Origin: Ditylenchus dipsaci
Lineage: Eukaryota; Nematoda; Chromadorea; Rhabditida; Anguinidae
DNA: 64,000 bases
Assembly: GCA_004194705.1 (NCBI GenBank)
Contig: SADC01001368.1
Span: forward strand, 1 to 64,000
Direction of reading: 5' to 3'
The notes beneath the pieces are model-generated. The model worked only from the letters and a program-made list of their open reading frames with translations. It searched no databases and was not told the origin of the DNA. Below, piece by piece: positions 59,068-64,000 of the stretch (position 1 is its first letter; each line of letters opens with the position of its first letter). The position numbers and the translations under genes were made by a program.

Positions 59068-59304
59068 AAGGGCCATTGCCGTCTCCGAAAACGGTTGTCC
59101 CCCGCCAATTCAAAAATTTCTGCCTGATAATTGAACTTCTGTACGGATTTTTCAACTTGGTTTCTAACAAAACAAGGCCTAGAATTTAATTCTAGGCCTT
59201 GTTTTGTTAGAAACCAAGTTGAAAAATCGGTACAGAAGTTCAATGATTAGACGAAAATTTTTGAATTGGCGGGGACAAACCAAAACGCGTGGCCATGACC
59301 CTTC
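59068..59304. mobile_element. MITE family A, near-perfect palindrome
   Basis: The best-preserved family copy. AAGGCCTAGAATTTAATTCT forms the exact centre of symmetry, and CTTGGTTTCTAACAAAACAA pairs with its inverse. Ends AGGGCCATTGCCG and CGTGGCCATGACCCTT. Confidence 0.9.
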
Positions 59305-59366
59305 AAAAAGGTTTTAAGGTACTTAAGTATTGTCCCGACCCCCTTTCATTTTTATGTGCAGATCAG

Positions 59367-59452
59367 ATCTGTTTTTGCATCAAACATGACTTTTTTGCAT
59401 CAGATATATATTTTTTGCATCAGAGTTATTTTTTTGCATCAGATATGCACTT
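59367..59452. repeat. Short TTTTTTGCATCAGATAT tandem array
   Basis: Five loosely spaced copies of TTTTTTGCATCAGA or TTGCATCAAAC in about 85 bp. Confidence 0.75.
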
Positions 59453-59507
59453 TTCTACCTCAAACCACCCTGAGTGACTGTATAAAAAATGAAGGGGGGG
59501 GGTCAGG

Positions 59508-59797
59508 ATGGGTGTAGGCCGTTTTATCGCCAGAATTTGATCAACCACAAAATTGGTCGCCAGCATATTAAGGCTAGCTTCCAGATCTAAATTTTTATAA
59601 ATTTTCCAAAGTTTTGGCACCAAATAGTAGCCCTGAATGTCAGCTACATTTGGCACTAAACCGTGAAGAAAAACTGAAAAAATTTAGATCTAAACGTCAA
59701 AAAGTGCTTACTCGGTGTTAAAAAAACGTGTCGGAAATCACCGGTGATCAATTTTGTGCGCGATCAATTTCTGGCGATCAAACGGCCTGCACCCGTC
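59508..59797. mobile_element. Palindromic MITE with GGTGTAGGCCGTTT ends
   Basis: GGGTGTAGGCCGTTTTATCG and its inverse, ending AACGGCCTGCACCC. Shared GCCAGAATTTGATC and ATTTAGATCT-type arm blocks. Confidence 0.75.
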
Positions 59798-60065
59798 GGA
59801 TAGAAAGTAAGTACCCTTTAAATAATTTTGAAATCTTCGAGTTTTAAGTCAATGTAAATGGTGTTTCGATGATGCTTCTGATAATTTCGCGCCAGATTGG
59901 TGTTTTTACACCATTTATCACCATCTCGGGCCCAAAGCCAAAAAAATTAGGATCAAAAGGCTAGTGAAGCATTTAAAAACCTTGAGAACATGAAATTTAA
60001 GAACTTGCCTTGGTCCCCTGTGGTTTTAATATCCTTTTTGTTCAATTTTTTTTTGGCTATGGCCT

Positions 60066-60278
60066 GGAGGCAGGGTGACCAACTCAAATTACGAATTTTT
60101 TCAAATTTTTTCCAAAAGGTGGCATTTAAGGCAAAATTTTTCTAAAAAGGTGGCATACAAGACAAAAAATCTAGAACACTGTTGAAAAAATGCCACCTTT
60201 CATTTTTCAAAAAGGTGGTGAAATTTTCAAAAATGTGGCAAATGCCACCTAAAGGTGGTACTTTGGTCACGCTGCCTG
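60066..60278. mobile_element. MITE with AGGCAGGGTGACCA ends and AAAGGTGGCA iterations
   Basis: GGAGGCAGGGTGACCAACTC on the left, inverse TTGGTCACGCTGCCTGG on the right. AAAAGGTGGCA or its inverse occurs six times inside. Confidence 0.7.
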
Positions 60279-60279
60279 G

Positions 60280-63200
60280 AGGTCCTAACAAATTTGTTTA
60301 AAAGTCGCATATTGGCTATCAAATGAGACCAAACTCTCCTAGGCGAATTAATTGTTAAAGATTTTGTCCCACCCTGTATGTGTGCCTTCGGTTGAGTAAA
60401 ATAAGAAACCACTGCCGCCAAGAGATAAAAAGAGTGATTCAGGTTTTGATCAAAGCTACTGGCTATCTAGCCTACTAATCCGTTTCTTTTTTGGTTGGAA
60501 AAGTGACAAGATGCTGTTCTCTAACCAGCAAAACAACTGTCCTTTGTTTTATATAGACTATGAGGGCAAGAGCAGTTTATTTGTTTCTTTGATGAGTAGT
60601 AGTGTAGCTAGTTATCTATCTCAATGATTTGCTGCTTGCAAGCAATGCTAACAAACACACTAGTACTAGCTCTAGTTTAGTTTAATAGTAGAACGAATGA
60701 AAGATGATCCGATGTACAAGTTGGGAACACAAAAATAACTATTTTGTTTTTCAAGCTGACAAATTTGCTAACAAACAAAAGTGAATCCATAGACCATGCT
60801 AAAAATGTTAAATTTTGTTCGTGGCTATTTTTTAAATTCAAAAATGGATTCTTGTGCATTCTTTTACCCTAAAAATGTTCAACATTAGTTTTTTGAATTC
60901 GTTATTACAGAGTGGGCCAAATTTTCGTAACTATTTGTTTTTCTCATAGCTTTTTGAATTTATTGTGTATTGAAGAGATCTTTTGTGATAGATAGAGGAG
61001 ACTTTAGGCAACCAGAAAACACCAAATTTGCAACACAACAAATTTCTTTAATATTCAGCAAAAACAAAAAAATCAATAGAGATTTCTTTCTCTGGAGCTG
61101 GATCGAAGACCCAGTGACCAAACTCAGCCTGCTGACATAGAAGAATTGAAGCGAAGAGTTGTTCAGGTCTTTTACTAACTCGTAGCTGATATCTGAAATC
61201 TATAAAAAGTTAGTTAAAGTCAGCAATGGCCCTTTAATGAATTCTTCGAAGAATTCCTGCAAGAATTATTTACTTTTCTTTTTTCAGTATTCGAGTTTCT
61301 CCTATGAGTTTCTCCTTTTGTTGTCTGATACTACGTTTGCTTGTCATTGCCCTATTTTTAGTGTTAAATTTTTTAACGTAAGCTGACATGTTTAATGCTT
61401 AAGAGACAAAAGAAAGCAATAATTCATGGGCACCCCGAATACCAGATAACCACTCCATTCACATGTTGGGTTCCAAGCCATTTGGTGGAGCTCAATCACC
61501 TTTACACCAGGTGAAAACTTCGACATCTCTGATATTTTTGTTGCAAAATGGTTTCCATTTTGAACACGTTTTTGTTTTTTCTTCTCTTTTTTTCTCTACT
61601 TTGACTTTTTTCCGCCGTCTTGCACGTAGTGAATTCTCGCTCCCTTCACAGTCTTCACTGTCGTTTTCGTTGCTCTGGCCTTCGATATTTTCTCTTTTCG
61701 GTCCTTTTTGTTCAGCTCTCTGTTAAATTCGTAAAGCTCTCAGTGCTACTGATCCATCAATATTCCGCAGAAACTAATTTTTCATACATTCATTTCTTCC
61801 TTGTTTTATTTTGGCCAAGGAGACTGTTAAAGGGCATGCCCGTGCCCAACACGGTGAAATTTGAATTTCCAAAAGGCGGGGACCACTTTAATGCGTGAGA
61901 CCAAAAAAATTCAAATTTAAATTTTCATTTCTATTGAATTTGCAGCCGCACATCAGACTATGCTTCCCAATTTTCTTGCAAATTTTTCCTATCTGTGCTT
62001 TTGGATAAGCATTTTTAAATTTGCCGGTCAATTTACTGTATTTATTGAAGTGTGTAGCTTGAATGAGGGGGCTTAAATGAGTTGAATTGTCAAATTGTTG
62101 TATGTGTTGACACTGTCAAAGCATGAAATCGCCTATGGATACAAGAAAACGACTTTGGAAGCAACCGAAATAGTATATGAAACATTTTTAGGCTTTTGAA
62201 TTTGATTACGAAATATTTTGATGAGCTAGGGCATTGCTTTATTTTAAAACTGATAAACTAAAAATTATTCAGTAAGTAGCCCTTCGCGCAAATGATGTCC
62301 GAATAATTCGGGCCCTAAATCTTGAAAATCCCTATTTTACTTAGGATTTCGTGCAAAAGTCGTGAAAAATTTCGGATCGCAGATGAGCAGGCACTTCCAT
62401 TAAACCGGTACTATGAAAAGTATTGTTTGCTGGCCGAGAAAGACCCTAAATGAAATTCCCTAAATGATGGTTGCGGATCGATACCGATACTTAATCGATA
62501 CTGATAATGATTAAATCGATACTTTTATGTTGATGGTCATAACTTTGCCCAAAATAATCCCAAAAATAGATTTGACTTATCAAGTTGTAGCTAAGAAACA
62601 GGATTTACAAAAAAGTGTTAATTGATTAAAATCCCTAAGTATTGAATGTGGGTTTTGTTATGCTAAAAAGTTCCGACGCCAATCAATTGTTTGCAACTGT
62701 ATGTCACTTTACGATACTTTTAAAAAAACCTGGATAAAAGGTCACCCTGCGCGCTGACCGAAACATGACCTCATATCCAGCTTTCACTGTACCTCGTTAG
62801 AAAAGCACTAAATAAAGACAGCCTATGCAATTAAAAGCAGTAACCGCAATGCAAAAATGAAGTTAGAGCAAGAAAAAAAAGAAAATGGACTCGCCAAAAA
62901 GGCGGGAATTTCAAACGAACTGGATCACTTTTAACTATGGTTTTGTAAATAACTGATAATTTACAGTGGTAGAACAAAGATGCATCCTGACCTGGTTTTC
63001 CTCAATTTAGTCCTTTCTCACTGACACGTTAACAGCATTCTGCGCTAATTCATTCCCAACACACACACGCACCTACCCCCAATAATTTTCAGGCTTGGCA
63101 ATTACGCTAAGCCCTTAGGCTTAGGGTCTTAAGCTCAGGGCTGAACTCGTACTAATTTGAGCTTTTTCAAAAAAAATTATGGTTTGGGTACCCCTGAAAA

Positions 63201-63700
63201 ATTATTGGGGAGGGTGGGGCAGTAAAAGAGGGGGGAAGGGGTTTTTGAGGGGATGTAAAAACGAGTAGTGTCCAGCATTCCGTGCGTTACACGGAGAAAA
63301 AGCGGGACCAGTGGTTTTTTCTTTCGCGCTAATTTTTTACTGCACTTTCATCAAGATTTCTAAAGCTTTATGCATAACTTTTAAAAGTAGTATAAGGTCA
63401 TAAATATCAAATTGAACAAAAAACAAGTGAAAAATTGGACTGTTCAGAAAAAATTGCTGGTCCGCCGCCTTAAATTTTTGAAAAACGCATGGAAATGCTC
63501 CTTTTAAGGAGCATTCAAAAAAGACAGTAAATGTTATGTACAATTCTTGGGTAGGCGACGTTTCGTCCTCAGGCCGTTTCGTCCTCAGTTCTTATTATCT
63601 TACATTAATTAAAATAATCGTTTCGCCCCTGGAAAACTCATGCCCAAACACCTTTTTGAGAATTATTTTTCACGTAAATGTACTTTACGGAAGAGATAGG
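60280..63700. other. Gene-free stretch
   Basis: No exon supported. Around 61,085-61,200 the plus strand has scraps (ELKRRVVQVF-like) of what may be another Tc1/mariner relic. A family A-like arm (AAAGGGCATGCCCGTGCCC) is near 61,830. Iterated ATCGATAC motifs occur at 62,465-62,525. Confidence 0.4.
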
Positions 63701-63720
63701 TATTTCTCTCCTCTCCAACT

Positions 63721-63882
63721 ACCGTATTTTCTCTATTAATGCACCCGGGTTCATTATTTTTCAACCCTTCAAAAATGTTGAAATTGTAAATCGAAAAGGG
63801 CCCTAACTCTGAAATCCTAGTCAAAAAATCGAGGGGGGGGGTTCATTATTAGAGAGGGGTTCATTAATAGAGAAAATACGGT
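63721..63882. mobile_element. MITE family B copy
   Basis: ACCGTATTTTCTCTATTAAT and ATTAATAGAGAAAATACGGT ends, GGTTCATTATT iterations and a G-run inside. Confidence 0.85.
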
Positions 63883-63919
63883 AAGTTCTCAACTAAAGGC
63901 TTTTCTTCCCCGTTTTAGT

Positions 63920-64000
63920 CACTGGAGCTGGGCAAAAAGAATCTCTTGTTCAAGAGTCTTGCTCGGAATTATGTCTAAGGTAAGTGAGTGCGCGCATCTC
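63920..64000. repeat. Dispersed hairpin module, left arm, cut by the window end
   Basis: TCACTGGAGCTGGGCAAAAA then GAATTATGTCTAAGGTAAGT and GAGTGCGCGCATCTC to the last base. Same order as the left arm of the 26,258 copy. Confidence 0.8.

Noticed and set aside
61085..61200. Second Tc1/mariner transposase
   Set aside because: Only a faint resemblance in a few residues; no catalytic motif, so it is mentioned only within the gene-free stretch.

Overview
This is a window of AT-rich eukaryotic nuclear DNA. It is most likely from a nematode: the muscarinic receptor resembles the C. elegans GAR-1/GAR-2 type, the RING ligase resembles rnf-5, introns of about 45-60 bp are mixed with kilobase ones, and acceptors end in TTTCAG or TTTTAG. 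The species cannot be named from the sequence. Almost all long single-frame ORFs are chance or lie in repeats. The real genes are split into small exons, which I joined by hand from splice sites and matching codon phase.

Layout. 1-9,700: repeats only. These are an 85-bp satellite inside an inverted-repeat element, a dead Tc1/mariner copy, C/G-tract palindromes, and a SINE-like family with tRNA-like heads. 9,693-12,563: an almost intact Mutator-like (MULE) transposon with an 8-bp target duplication. 12,784-14,302 (+): a complete 11-exon RNF5/RNF185-type E3 ubiquitin ligase gene. 14,335-25,500: palindromic MITEs, a second MULE with a FLYWCH finger (17,444-19,625, minus) nested in another palindrome, and further nested elements. 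About 25,533-41,560 (+): a 19-exon muscarinic acetylcholine receptor gene, complete from TM1 to the stop codon but without an assigned start codon. Its introns are full of MITEs. The last intron holds a histone H3 pseudogene with a well-formed histone 3' stem-loop. 42,347-43,750 (-): a two-exon gene for a small secreted or membrane Cys-rich protein. 48,380-48,640 (-): a possible isolated exon. 48,828-49,780: a 190-bp satellite with trimeric higher-order structure. 50,624-53,436 (-): a three-exon gene for a secreted EGF-like protein with an acidic tail. 53,581-55,414: a PIF/Harbinger element whose transposase has lost its N-terminal part. 55,415-64,000: repeats and gene-free sequence.

The host genes are functionally unrelated: ER-associated protein ubiquitination, G-protein-coupled acetylcholine signalling, and two secretory-pathway proteins. 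The striking feature is the mobile DNA. A roughly 250-bp imperfect palindrome with a C(UUCG)G-type apex recurs at the centres of otherwise unrelated palindromic elements, and one of its arms is the monomer of the satellite at the left end of the window. All gene models are manual and need transcript support.
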